The notes: generated from the letters alone by a model not told the origin. DNA of 64,000 bases from Bradyrhizobium betae (GCF_004123905.1 NZ_MZXW01000013.1:186001-250000), one strand, 5' to 3'; shown: positions 37,308 through 46,184, counted from the first letter of the stretch. A program made the numbers and translations.

Positions 37308-39215
37308 TCAGGCGAAAACCACCTCGTGCCGCATCACGAATGGCGCGAGCAGCGTGTGCACCTCACCGGCCACCACTTCGCGTTGGTTCGCTGACAGGTT
37401 CGTAAGGGTCACGGTTGCGATCGAACCGTGGCTGCCGTGGGCGCCGACCTTCACCTTGCAATCGATGCCGCGCTCAGTGAGCGGCGAAAGCACTTTGGCG
37501 AACACGCGCTGGGCGGCATCCCAGCGCAGCTGCGGCTTGAACACCTTGCCGACGCCGGTCACCGGCATCGGATCGATCGGAATCACTTGCACCGGAACGG
37601 CAGCACGCTCCGGCGTGCGCTCGCGCACCCACGTCTCGAGCTCGCCCGGTTCGACTGTCGCGCCGGGCTTCAGCTGCACGTAGCCGACCGGCAGCTCGCC
37701 GGCATAGGCGTCGGGCTGGCCGACCACCGCGGCGAAGCCGACGGCGGGATGGCGGAACATGATCTCCTCGATCGGCGCCGGGTCGATGTTGTGGCCGCCG
37801 CGGATCACGAGATCCTTGGCGCGGCCGGTGATCCAGAGATAACCGTCGGCATCGAGCCGTCCGAGATCGCCGGAATTGACCCAGGCCTCGTCGACGAAGG
37901 CGCCCCTGTTGTGCTCGTCATTGAGATAGCCGCCGAACACGCCGGGCCCGGCCATGATGACGACGCCGATTTCGTCCGGCGCGCAGTCGCGGATCAAGCG
38001 GCCGTCGGCATCGAGCTGCACAATGCGCACGCGCGCATAGGGCATAGGAAGGCCGACCGAGCCGAGCCGGATCGGCCGTGAGGGATAGGCCAGCGTGTGC
38101 ACGCTCGACGTTTCCGTCATGCCGTAGACTTCGACCACCGGCAGCTTGAGCTTCTCCTGGATCGCCGATCCGACGGCGACGGGGATCGCCGAGCCACCGC
38201 CGGCTGCATATTTCAGGCTGGAGATGTCCGCGTTGCCCGGCGGCACCGCCAGCGTCGCCGCCAGCACCGTCGGCACGCTCGACAGCGCCTCGGGCTTGAA
38301 GCGCTCGACCAGTCCCCAGATGTTCTTCACCGCGTTCGGATTGCGCCAGCCGCTCGGCGACAGCACCACCAGCGAACCGCCGGCCGACAACGTCAGCAGC
38401 ACCTGGGTCAGCGATCCCCCGACATGAAACAGCGGCATGCCGAACAGCATGTTGGCGCCGGGCTTCGCCTTCAGCAGCAGGTTGAGCGCCCAGGCCTGAT
38501 AGACCTGATTGGTGTGAGTATGCCGCACCAGCTTTGGCGTGCCGGTGGTGCCACCGGTATGGAAATAGGCGGCAATATCGCTGCCAAGAATCTTGCGCCC
38601 GCTGATAAGCCGATCGGAGGGCTGCTGCTTGATGAGGTCGCCAAAGGCATAGATGCCCTTGGCGGGGTCGCCACCACCGAACACCTGCACGATCGCCTTG
38701 AGATGTTTCAGCTGCGGGCGGATCTGCTCGACCTTCTGCCAGATGTCGGTGCCGGGCATCGGCCCGAGCGCCACCAGGATCTTCGTGTTGGCGGCTTCCA
38801 GGATCTCCGCGATCTGGTGCGGCTCGAGCAGCGGATTGACGGGATTGGCGATGCCCGCCGCCTCCGCGCCGAACAGCGTCACGAAGGCATCGGGCACCAG
38901 CGGCAGCATGAAGCTGATGACATCCCCCTTCTCGACGCCGAGCGCATGAAACATGTTGGCGGCCTGCGTGACGCGGCCGATGAAATCGCGATGGGTGACC
39001 ACAACCGGCGTGTCGGCGGGATCGGCATTCTGCAGGAACTGGATCGCCGCCCCATCGGGATTGCGCGCTGCACCAAGCCTGATGGCATCATAGGTGCTCT
39101 CGGCCGCGACGCGGTCGGCGTAAGGGACCTGCTCGAAGGCCCGGACCTCTGCGTCCGTCAAAAGCTCCGGATAGTCGTTGCCGATGAACCGATCGAGCGC
39201 GTGGATGCCCGCCAT
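37308..39215 (-). CDS. Acyl-CoA synthetase (AMP-forming)
   Basis: A 635-residue ANL-superfamily enzyme. The phosphate-binding loop is HTGGTTGTPKLVRHTH; VYGMTETSS is the acceptor-site motif; the hinge region is GYLWITGRAKDLVIRGGHNIDP. It activates a carboxylic acid to acyl-AMP and then acyl-CoA. GGAGG before the ATG at 39215 sets the start. The C-terminal lysine region appears as VTGVGKVFKPQLR. Substrate chain length cannot be read; there is no operon partner to guide it. Confidence 0.88.
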   Translation of the reverse strand: MAGIHALDRFIGNDYPELLTDAEVRAFEQVPYADRVAAESTYDAIRLGAARNPDGAAIQFLQNADPADTPVVVTHRDFIGRVTQAANMFHALGVEKGDVISFMLPLVPDAFVTLFGAEAAGIANPVNPLLEPHQIAEILEAANTKILVALGPMPGTDIWQKVEQIRPQLKHLKAIVQVFGGGDPAKGIYAFGDLIKQQPSDRLISGRKILGSDIAAYFHTGGTTGTPKLVRHTHTNQVYQAWALNLLLKAKPGANMLFGMPLFHVGGSLTQVLLTLSAGGSLVVLSPSGWRNPNAVKNIWGLVERFKPEALSSVPTVLAATLAVPPGNADISSLKYAAGGGSAIPVAVGSAIQEKLKLPVVEVYGMTETSSVHTLAYPSRPIRLGSVGLPMPYARVRIVQLDADGRLIRDCAPDEIGVVIMAGPGVFGGYLNDEHNRGAFVDEAWVNSGDLGRLDADGYLWITGRAKDLVIRGGHNIDPAPIEEIMFRHPAVGFAAVVGQPDAYAGELPVGYVQLKPGATVEPGELETWVRERTPERAAVPVQVIPIDPMPVTGVGKVFKPQLRWDAAQRVFAKVLSPLTERGIDCKVKVGAHGSHGSIATVTLTNLSANQREVVAGEVHTLLAPFVMRHEVVFA

Positions 39216-39371
39216 GGAATTCCGTCCTCCCTCAGATGCATGTCCCCGCCACCTGTCTTTTGACATTTTGGGCTGGCGAGACCCCGACCGATGGGCCGGC
39301 GGAGCGCGGACAGAATGATGGATGATTTGGCGTTCGTCCATGACTTAACGGCTACGGCGGTAGCAGTCGAA

Positions 39372-40193
39372 TTATGGACGCTTCGGCGACCAGCCGACCG
39401 CGTTGAAATCGGCTGGCGCAGGCATCACCTCGGGCTCCGGGGTCGCCTTTCGCAGGATTACATCCGCGCGATTTGAGCTCGACATCTCGATCGGCACGCC
39501 CTCCTTGTCGATGGCGAGTATTCCCGTCAACTCGGGCGGCGCGGTCATCACGTAGCGGTCCGCAGCTTCGATCAGACGAAGCACCTCGTCGCGAATGAAG
39601 GCCGCCGACCATTCGGACGGCAGGCCTTTCACCGCGGCAAACTCCTCCGCCGGAATCGACAGGGCATGGCGGCGAATTTCATCGAGGGTTCGGCCCGGAG
39701 AGAAATTCGGCGGTTTGCCGGCCGCTGCGAGCACGAGCGGCCCGAGCGGGCAATAATCGCGACCGATGGCGACGAGGTCGGCAACGTCGCGCGCCTTCGA
39801 GCGGCCCGCGCCGGCCAGCACCTTGTTGATAGCCAGGTCTGCCTGGTGCAGCCGCGCGCCCCATTGCTCGTCCTTCACGAGCGGAAAGAATCGAAGCCGG
39901 GTCTCCGCAAACCACTGGATGATCGTCGTTTCGGAAGCGCGCGAGATTGTCGCATCGACGCAGCCATAGATGATGTAGTCGCGATGCGTCTTGAAGCCGG
40001 CGGCATCGAGGACGGCGAGATCGGCCTTTGCGCTCTCGGTCACCTCTTCGTCGGTGTCGTGGAAGATGTCGATGTCGTCGGATCGTCGCTCCCAGTCCCT
40101 GTTGAGCATCAGGCCGCCGGCAAGATAGCTGCTGTCGGAGCGATTTCCCGCGAGAAGTCGCAGAATGTCGCTCTGCAATTTGCTGAGAGCCAT
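39372..40193 (-). CDS. AbiEii/AbiGii-type nucleotidyltransferase toxin (putative)
   Basis: A 273-residue protein with the minimal nucleotidyltransferase signature: GG at residues 26-27 (YLAGGLML) and the metal-binding SDDIDIF with Asp40 and Asp42. In AbiEii/MenT-type toxins this fold transfers nucleotides to RNA and arrests growth. The ATG at 40193 comes 1 base after the stop of the small upstream gene, with GGAGG inside that gene's end. The tight coupling to a small partner makes a toxin-antitoxin module likely. A plain nucleotidyltransferase is the alternative. Confidence 0.75.
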   Translation of the reverse strand: MALSKLQSDILRLLAGNRSDSSYLAGGLMLNRDWERRSDDIDIFHDTDEEVTESAKADLAVLDAAGFKTHRDYIIYGCVDATISRASETTIIQWFAETRLRFFPLVKDEQWGARLHQADLAINKVLAGAGRSKARDVADLVAIGRDYCPLGPLVLAAAGKPPNFSPGRTLDEIRRHALSIPAEEFAAVKGLPSEWSAAFIRDEVLRLIEAADRYVMTAPPELTGILAIDKEGVPIEMSSSNRADVILRKATPEPEVMPAPADFNAVGWSPKRP

Positions 40194-40194
40194 C

Positions 40195-40539
40195 TCAGTC
40201 CTCCGTCGTGTTGACGCGGTCGAGCATCTTCCTGCCCATCGCAAAAGCTCTCGCATCGCCACGCTCGATCATGGCGCGCGCGGCGACCGCTGTTCGGGAC
40301 CGCAGATCGGGAAGCCGATCAAGATCGACATTGTCGAGAATGCGCGGTCCGTAGAGACGAAGTGCACTGTCGAGCAGCGATTGAAGTTCTTTGGTCAGCC
40401 GGTGCTCCGCGCGCATGCGCGAGGCGAGCGCCAAAACCTCATCGCGTGCAGCCGGCGGAATCAGGACTTCGACGCGCACGAGGTCGGCCGCGCCACCCTG
40501 GCTGCGATATTTCCTGACGCGCTTGTTCGCAGGGATCAT
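40195..40539 (-). CDS. Putative antitoxin of the nucleotidyltransferase module
   Basis: A 114-residue, strongly charged protein with no recognised family. It starts MIPANKRVRKYRSQGG, has VRVEVLIPPAARDEVLALASRMR and a central helical LTKELQSLLDSALRLYG, and ends NTTED. The first half resembles a ribbon-helix-helix start (VRVEVLIP then a helix), which would suit a DNA-binding antitoxin. It is far shorter than the classical AbiEi antitoxin. It is immediately upstream of and coupled to the toxin-like gene. Confidence 0.65.
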   Translation of the reverse strand: MIPANKRVRKYRSQGGAADLVRVEVLIPPAARDEVLALASRMRAEHRLTKELQSLLDSALRLYGPRILDNVDLDRLPDLRSRTAVAARAMIERGDARAFAMGRKMLDRVNTTED

Positions 40540-40743
40540 CGATTACCTTGCTCCACGAACCACCAAATTACCACGTGTATCCCGGTTACGCAAATTCGTA
40601 TCCCGGTTACGATTTTAAAGCATTGATATAGCTTTCTTTTCAGAGATACCATCGAGCCCGATGAACCTCGCCGCACGATGCGCGGACCAAGGACTGGCAG
40701 CGGCCTCGCCGAAAGGCACCGCACCACAACACGCGAGGACACC

Positions 40744-41826
40744 ATGACCAAGGCGCTGCGGGATCGAACCAGACGGCTCACTGTCGCGCTTTCGATTGCC
40801 ATCACGATCGCCCTGCCCCGTGCGACGCTCGCCGCGGACAGCCAGTTCGACAAGATGCGCACCAAGATCGCCACCTTCGTCGCCGACAAGATGGAGAAGC
40901 TGGGCGGATCGCGCATCATCTACAAGGTGGACACCGACGGCTTACGCGAGAGCGTCGTCACGGATTTGCGTGACGATGTCTACAAGACCCTCCGCGACGG
41001 CAAGATCGCCTTCTCCGGCCTTGCGATCCGCGACGGCGGCGTTGAAATGAAGATCGCGGATGCCAAGGGCCGCGAACAGCTCGCGCGCAAGCTCGCCTCA
41101 GCCGCGGAGGGATTGCCGTCGCATGCGCTTGACGTCACCGACGGCGGCGACGGACTGGTCAGGCTCGCGCCGACCGAGGCCGCATCCGCGGCACGGCTGC
41201 GCGATCTCGTCGAAGATTCCATCGCCATGATCGAGCAACGCCTGAAGGACGCCGATATCAAGCTTGCCAGCGCCCAGCCTGATGGCACGGACCGTATCCG
41301 CATTTTCACCCCGGGCATGATGGAGCCCGAGCGTGTCACCACGATCTTCGCGACGAGGGTCAAAGTCAGCTTGCGCCTGGTCGACCTTTCGATGCCGGCC
41401 GAGCAGGCGCAATCCGGCACGCCGCCCGCGGGCACCGAAGTCCTGCTCGGCTTCAAGGACAAGCGCCCTTATCTGGTTGCCAGGGACAGCGCGCTCGACG
41501 GCGACGACATCAGCTATGCCGGCCCGGGATTTGCGGCCGGTACGAAGGAGCCGATCGCCTCGTTCCGCTTCAACGGCCGCGGCACGCGGCGTTTCGCCCA
41601 CATCACCGAAGAGAACGTCGGAAAGCCCTTCGCCATCGTGCTCGACGACAAGGTGATCTCCGCCCCGGTGATCCGCGAGCCCATCACCGGCGGATCGGGC
41701 CAGATCTCCGGCAATTTCAGCCTGGAGGAAGCGAGCAGCGTCGCCATGCTGCTGCGTGCCGGCGCGCTGCCGGGGCACCTCTCCCTCGTCGAGCAGCAGG
41801 TCGTACAGCCCGCCGCCAAGCCGTAA
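40744..41826 (+). CDS. Exported SecD-P1-head-like protein lacking the membrane channel
   Basis: A 360-residue protein. A Sec signal (LTVALSIAITIALPRATLAA) ends near residue 31. The rest aligns by eye with the periplasmic P1 region of SecD: IIYKVDTDGLRESVVTDLRDDV at the base and FRFNGRGTRRFAHITEENVGKPFAIVLDD followed by GGSGQISGNFSLEEASSVAMLLRAGALP, the SecD head. SecD proper continues into six membrane helices, which are absent here. GAGG precedes the ATG at 40744. It is probably a periplasmic, perhaps chaperone-like, relative; function unknown. Confidence 0.82.
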   Translation: MTKALRDRTRRLTVALSIAITIALPRATLAADSQFDKMRTKIATFVADKMEKLGGSRIIYKVDTDGLRESVVTDLRDDVYKTLRDGKIAFSGLAIRDGGVEMKIADAKGREQLARKLASAAEGLPSHALDVTDGGDGLVRLAPTEAASAARLRDLVEDSIAMIEQRLKDADIKLASAQPDGTDRIRIFTPGMMEPERVTTIFATRVKVSLRLVDLSMPAEQAQSGTPPAGTEVLLGFKDKRPYLVARDSALDGDDISYAGPGFAAGTKEPIASFRFNGRGTRRFAHITEENVGKPFAIVLDDKVISAPVIREPITGGSGQISGNFSLEEASSVAMLLRAGALPGHLSLVEQQVVQPAAKP

Positions 41827-41841
41827 GCCGGAGACCCGCCA

Positions 41842-41863
41842 GCGCCCCGCCTCGCCGGGGCGC
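41842..41863 (+). terminator. GC-rich hairpin after the SecD-like gene
   Basis: GCGCCCCG, loop CCTCGC, CGGGGCGC: an 8-bp perfect stem 15 bases after the stop. No T-run follows, so termination strength is doubtful. It could equally protect the 3' end. Confidence 0.5.
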
Positions 41864-42104
41864 CCAAGTCCATCCAAGAGGTCCGTCTACGGCACCAAGG
41901 CCCGCCCCCGAGCGCCGCGAATCACGCGCACACCGCGGCCATACGCACAACCAACGGGCAATTGCCGAAACGCCCGATCAGGCTAAAATTTGCCTCTTGC
42001 GACATGACGGCCAAAGGCTTCATTTCAAGCGGTCGTCATTCTATTTCGGCTATACGTGCCACGAATACCGACCAGGACTGAAGGCCTTACGCGGGGTTAG
42101 TACC

Positions 42105-42911
42105 ATGCCGTCCGGCAGCGCAGACATTTCCTCGATCCTCGACCGCATTCTCGATGCGGCGACGGACAACCTCAGGATCGCGAAGATCCTGGTCCAGATG
42201 GGCCTCGATCCCAACAACGTCACATACGACGCGATCTTCAACCGGATGCTGGAGATCTTTGTCAGCAACATCACGCTGGCCAATCTGTTCGCCGCGGTCG
42301 GCGCCGGCTTCTTCGTCGCCACCCTCCTGATGCGAACGATGGTGCCCCTGCGCGTCGCCAACATGGTCGGCTGCGCCTTCTTTGCCGTTTTCGGCGCGCT
42401 CTCGGCCAATGTCTCGACGTTCCTGCTCTATCTGTTGCTGCTTCCGATCAACGCCCTTCGCCTGCGGCAGATGCTCAAGCTGGTCAAGAAGGCGCGCCAT
42501 GCCGCCGAAGGCGACATGTCGATCGAGTGGCTCAAGCCGTTCATGACCGAGCGCAAATATCGCAGCGGCGACACGCTGTTCAAGCTGGGCGACCCGGCCA
42601 AGGAGATGCTGCTGACGGTCACCGGCAAGTTCCTGGTCAAGGAAATCGGCGTCGAGATCGGGCCCGGCGCGCTGATGGGCGAGCTCGGCTTCCTGACGCC
42701 GGATAACCGGCGCACCGGCACGATCGAATGCATCGAAGACGGACAGGTGCTGACCATCACCTACGACCGGCTGCTCGAGATCTACTTCCAGGACCCGCAG
42801 TTCGGCTACTATTTCCTGGTGCTGACCAGCCAGCGCCTGCTGCAGAACATCGATCGCCTGCAGAAGCAGCTGGCCACGGCGCGGACGCCCACCACGAACA
42901 GGATCGCGTGA
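42105..42911 (+). CDS. Membrane protein with a C-terminal cyclic-nucleotide-binding domain
   Basis: A 268-residue protein. Three hydrophobic helices fall at about residues 62-80, 86-103 and 107-122 (NLFAAVGAGFFVATLLM, VANMVGCAFFAVFGAL, STFLLYLLLLP). The C-terminal domain, residues about 140-245, has the cNMP fold: YRSGDTLFKLGDPAKEMLLTVTGKF and GPGALMGELGFLTPDNRRTGTIECIEDG. The GELGFLTPDNRRT block matches a phosphate-binding cassette. Three helices plus a cNMP domain is the layout of Popeye-domain proteins, though no specific homology is claimed. The ATG at 42105 follows a poor ribosome site. Confidence 0.8.
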   Translation: MPSGSADISSILDRILDAATDNLRIAKILVQMGLDPNNVTYDAIFNRMLEIFVSNITLANLFAAVGAGFFVATLLMRTMVPLRVANMVGCAFFAVFGALSANVSTFLLYLLLLPINALRLRQMLKLVKKARHAAEGDMSIEWLKPFMTERKYRSGDTLFKLGDPAKEMLLTVTGKFLVKEIGVEIGPGALMGELGFLTPDNRRTGTIECIEDGQVLTITYDRLLEIYFQDPQFGYYFLVLTSQRLLQNIDRLQKQLATARTPTTNRIA

Positions 42912-42986
42912 ACCGGGCAGCCGAATCCGCTTCGGCCACCCGGCTTTCAGTTGCGACACATTCGGTGATCCAGCGACGACCGCGGC

Positions 42987-43733
42987 TCAGAGCTTCGAGC
43001 CGCCGTCGACGTGGATGGTCTCGCCAATGATCCATCGCGCGTCGGGAGAGGCGAGGAAGGCAACCGCGCCCGCGATGTCGTCGGGCTCGGCGATCCGCTT
43101 CAAGGTCTGCATGCCGAGCGTGTAGTCGCGACCCGCATCGGTCTTGGTGAAGGACGACATTTCGGTCCCCACCACGCCCGGCGCCACGGCGTTGACACGC
43201 ACGCCGCGGGCACCAAGCGCCACCGCAAAATGCTTCACCAGCGTATCGATCGCGCCCTTGGTCGCGGCATAAGCCGGCAGCGTGCCGACCACCGCGTGCG
43301 CAGCAAGCGAGGAGACCAGCACGACGCTGCTGCCCTCATGAAGGATCGGCAGCAATTGCTGCACCAGGAAGAACGGTGCGCGGACGTTAACGGCGAACAG
43401 CCGGTCGAAATCCTCAACCGTCGTTTCCTCGATCACAGCCGACTTGGCGACGCCGGCATTGGCGACGAGAATATCAAGCCGGTCGCCAACGATGCCGCGC
43501 ACGCGTGCCGCCAGTTGATGCGGGCCATCAGGCGCGCCAAGATCGGCGCCGATAGCGTCGGCACGCCCGCCGTTCTTGCGGATTTCGGCGACAACGGCCT
43601 CAGCCTCCTTCGCGGACTGGCCATAATGCACCAGCACCTGCGCACCGCGCGCCGCGAGGGCTAGCGCCGAGGCACGACCGATGCCGCGTGAGGCACCGGT
43701 GACGAGAGCAGTCTTTCCCTTGAGGTCGGTCAT
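42987..43733 (-). CDS. Short-chain dehydrogenase/reductase
   Basis: A 248-residue classical SDR. The cofactor motif is TGASRGIGRA; NAG is in ILVANAGVA; the catalytic set is Ser in VVLVSSLAA and Tyr-Lys in YAATKGA. The C-terminal GETIHVDGGSKL is typical. Start at 43733 is set by GGAGA nearby. It is divergent from a LysR regulator, with two operator-like palindromes between them, so it is the probable target. Substrate unknown. Confidence 0.92.
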   Translation of the reverse strand: MTDLKGKTALVTGASRGIGRASALALAARGAQVLVHYGQSAKEAEAVVAEIRKNGGRADAIGADLGAPDGPHQLAARVRGIVGDRLDILVANAGVAKSAVIEETTVEDFDRLFAVNVRAPFFLVQQLLPILHEGSSVVLVSSLAAHAVVGTLPAYAATKGAIDTLVKHFAVALGARGVRVNAVAPGVVGTEMSSFTKTDAGRDYTLGMQTLKRIAEPDDIAGAVAFLASPDARWIIGETIHVDGGSKL

Positions 43734-43771
43734 GTCATTCTCCTTCGCCGGGCGCCGGCCCCCCATTTCCT

Positions 43772-43787
43772 GCCAATCAGGTATGGC
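43772..43787. promoter_or_regulatory. Operator-like palindrome, SDR side
   Basis: GCCAATCAGGTATGGC. On the minus strand it reads GCCATACCTGATTGGC, sharing ATACCTGAT with the site at 43864. It sits 39 bases before the SDR start. Two copies in one divergent promoter support a LysR target. Confidence 0.6.
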
Positions 43788-43863
43788 ATCGGTGCAGAGC
43801 CCTTTGCTGGAGTGCTATTTCCTAGCGAGCGGTGGCTTTGGAAAAGACTTTGTAAGCTTCTGG

Positions 43864-43882
43864 GCATACCTGATAGGTATGC
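43864..43882. promoter_or_regulatory. Perfect palindrome at the LysR gene start
   Basis: GCATACC-tgata-GGTATGC, 7-bp perfect arms. It contains a T-N11-A arrangement as expected for LysR-type regulators. It ends 2 bases before the chosen LysR start codon, so bound regulator would block its own gene. Confidence 0.7.
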
Positions 43883-43884
43883 TC

Positions 43885-44790
43885 ATGGAGCTGCGCCATC
43901 TCCGCTATTTCATCGCCGTTGCCGAGGAAGGCAGCCTGACCTTGGCTGCGGAGAAGCGGCTGCACACCGCGCAGCCCTCGCTCAGCCGCCAGATCCGCGA
44001 CCTGGAATACGAGGTCGGCGTGCCTCTGCTGGTGCGCAGCGTGCACGGCGTCGAACTGACGACCGCCGGAAAGGCCTTCCTCGATCACGCACGCCTTGCG
44101 CTGACGCAGGCTGATGCGGCGATCGAGGCAGCGCGGCGCGCCGCGCGCCCCGAGAAGTCGCGCTTTGCCCTCGGCTTCCTCACCGGTCAGGAGATCGACT
44201 GGCTACCGGAAGCCATGCGGGTCCTGCGCGACGAGTTGCCGACGATCGACGTGAGTGTGACGAGCGACTTTTCGCCGGTGCTTGCCGAGGGCCTGATGCG
44301 CGGCAATCTCGATCTCGCCTTCATGCGGCGCGAACCCGGCACCGACGACCTCGTCTACAGGACCGTGGTCGAGGAAGCGCTGGTCGCCGTGCTGCCGAGC
44401 GACCATCGTCTGGCGAAGCTCGACCGCATCGACTTGGCGAAACTGGAAGGGACGCCCTTCATCAACGTGTCGGACACAGCGCCCGCGCTCCGCGAGGTTA
44501 TCGACCACTACCTCGCCACAAGTGGCCGGCAGATCGCGACCGCGCACGAGGCCGACAACCTCGCCATGGCGGTATCGATGGTTGCCTCTACGCGCGGATT
44601 CGCGCTGATACCGGGCTATATCAAGAACTTCCTGCCCTGGTCTGTCGTCAGCCGCCCACTCAAGGGCAAGCCGCCGACGATCGACCTCGTCGTCGGCTAT
44701 CACAAGACCAACAACTCGCCGATCCTGGCAAAATTCATCTCGAGACTTGACGACCTCATCGAGCGCGCAACCAAGCAAATGCCGATCTGA
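43885..44790 (+). CDS. LysR family transcriptional regulator
   Basis: A 301-residue LysR regulator. The N-terminal winged helix reads MELRHLRYFIAVAEEGSLT, AAEKRLHTAQPSLSRQIRDLE and GVPLLVRSVHGVELTTAG. The effector domain has the two-lobed core FALGFLTGQE and FMRREPGTDDL. ATG 43885 is preferred over 43879 because family members begin MELRHLRYF; the frame upstream is non-coding. Divergent from the SDR gene with two shared palindromes between. Confidence 0.92.
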   Translation: MELRHLRYFIAVAEEGSLTLAAEKRLHTAQPSLSRQIRDLEYEVGVPLLVRSVHGVELTTAGKAFLDHARLALTQADAAIEAARRAARPEKSRFALGFLTGQEIDWLPEAMRVLRDELPTIDVSVTSDFSPVLAEGLMRGNLDLAFMRREPGTDDLVYRTVVEEALVAVLPSDHRLAKLDRIDLAKLEGTPFINVSDTAPALREVIDHYLATSGRQIATAHEADNLAMAVSMVASTRGFALIPGYIKNFLPWSVVSRPLKGKPPTIDLVVGYHKTNNSPILAKFISRLDDLIERATKQMPI

Positions 44791-44801
44791 TCGCTGCCTG
44801 C

Positions 44802-45443
44802 TCAGCTCAGCAGCAGCGCCATGCCGGGATCGCCCTTCTCCATCGCACGCCGGTAGGCTGGACGCGCACTGACCCGGCCGAGATATTTGACCACGTTCGG
44901 ACAGCGCTGGAGATCATAGGGCTGGAAGTAGCGCATCGTCGTGAGCGAGAATACCGTCATGATGTCGGCGGTGGTGAAGGTGCTGCCAGCCAGATAGTCG
45001 GCCTCGCGAAGCCTGGCTTCGAGAAGGTCGTAAGCGCGATCGAGGCGGCCCTTCATGGCGAGCAGGGTCGGGTTGTCCTTGGGAAGATCGAGCCGGCCCA
45101 GGATCATCATCCGCCCCATGCCGGGTTGCAAGGTGCCGTTGGCAAAATGAAGCCAATACAGAAACTGCGCAAACGCGGGATCATTGGGGCCGAGCACGAG
45201 TCGGCCGTTGCCGTATTTTGCAACGATGTACTCGAGGACGGCGCCGGACTCCGCAAGCACCAGCTCGCCGTCGGTGATGACCGGTGCTGTGCCGGCGGGA
45301 TGCAGCGCCTTGTACTCGGCCGGTGCCAGCATGGTGACGGGATCGCGCGTGTAGCGCTTCAGCTCGTGGGCAATCTCGAGCTCCTCGCAGAGCCAGACGA
45401 TGCGCTCGGATTGCGACTTGCCGAGATGATGGACGGTGAGCAT
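44802..45443 (-). CDS. Glutathione S-transferase family protein
   Basis: A 213-residue GST. The thioredoxin-like N-terminal domain opens MLTVHHLGKSQSERIVWLCEEL, with Ser10/Ser12 as candidates for activating glutathione, and has the cis-Pro segment GTAPVITDGELVLAESGAVLEY. The helical C-terminal domain has the N-capping TFTTADIMTVFSL. It is close to the bacterial beta/theta-like GSTs. The 3' end is 11 bases from the convergent LysR gene. Confidence 0.9.
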   Translation of the reverse strand: MLTVHHLGKSQSERIVWLCEELEIAHELKRYTRDPVTMLAPAEYKALHPAGTAPVITDGELVLAESGAVLEYIVAKYGNGRLVLGPNDPAFAQFLYWLHFANGTLQPGMGRMMILGRLDLPKDNPTLLAMKGRLDRAYDLLEARLREADYLAGSTFTTADIMTVFSLTTMRYFQPYDLQRCPNVVKYLGRVSARPAYRRAMEKGDPGMALLLS

Positions 45444-45496
45444 GGCGTCTCCTTACGATCGCAAATTGGATCAGTCCCGCTGCTGCATCATACTCC

Positions 45497-45574
45497 GTCA
45501 TTGCGAGCGCAGCGAAGCAATCCAGAATCTTTCGGCGGAGACAGTCTGGATTGCTTCGCTGCGCTCGCAATGAC
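45497..45574. repeat. REP-like inverted repeat, copy 2 (perfect 30-bp arms)
   Basis: Left arm 45497-45526 (begins GTCATTGCGAGCGCAGCGAA, ends TCCAGA) and right arm 45545-45574 are perfect complements over 30 bp with an 18-base loop. Copies lie at 7354 and 61057. All three are intergenic. The central loops differ between copies, while the arms are conserved, which points to a mobile or gene-converted element. Confidence 0.92.
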
Positions 45575-45632
45575 GACGTGGAGCGTGTATGGCACCTCAC
45601 TCTCGTGCCCCGGACGCGGGACCGAACGTCCC

Positions 45633-46184
45633 CTACCCCACCTCGTCCGTCACCATCCGCGCCACGACGCGGTCGCGGCGGATGAAGTGGTGCCAGAGCG
45701 CGGCGATGAAATGAACCGCGATCAAAGCGAGCAGCACATAGGCAAACAGGATGTGGCGGTCTTCATAGGCGTCCGCCGCCGCTTTGTCCGGCGAGGTGAA
45801 TTGCGGCACGTGAAACAGGCCGAAGAAGTCCGAATAATCCGGCGTGTGCGCACCGGAATGCGCCCAGCCGAGCATGATGACGACGATGACGGCGAGATAG
45901 AGCGCGCCATGGCTGATGCGGGCGGCGAGCTTCTGCCAGGGCAGGCTGTCGGCCGGCGGCGCCGGCGTCGGGTTGATGACGCGCCAGACCAGGCGCAGCA
46001 CGGTGAGCAGCAAGATCAGATAGCCGATATCGGCGTGAATGGAGCGGTAGAAGAACTTGTCGGCGCGCGCCGGAATGTGGTTCATCCACCAACCGAAGCC
46101 GATCATGCCGAGGATCGCCAGCGCCAGGATCCAGTGCAGCCATCGGGACACGCTGCCCCAGCCGTTACCAGTGTTTCTGATCAT
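45633..46184 (-). CDS. Cytochrome b561
   Basis: A 183-residue four-helix membrane protein. Candidate haem ligands are His in SRWLHWILA, YRSIHADIGYL, ARISHGALYL and IAVHFIAALWHHF, one per helix. Bacterial b561 proteins oxidise quinol or accept electrons and some act as superoxide:ubiquinone oxidoreductases. ATG 46184 is chosen because the b561 core begins there. No obvious partner. Confidence 0.9.
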   Translation of the reverse strand: MIRNTGNGWGSVSRWLHWILALAILGMIGFGWWMNHIPARADKFFYRSIHADIGYLILLLTVLRLVWRVINPTPAPPADSLPWQKLAARISHGALYLAVIVVIMLGWAHSGAHTPDYSDFFGLFHVPQFTSPDKAAADAYEDRHILFAYVLLALIAVHFIAALWHHFIRRDRVVARMVTDEVG

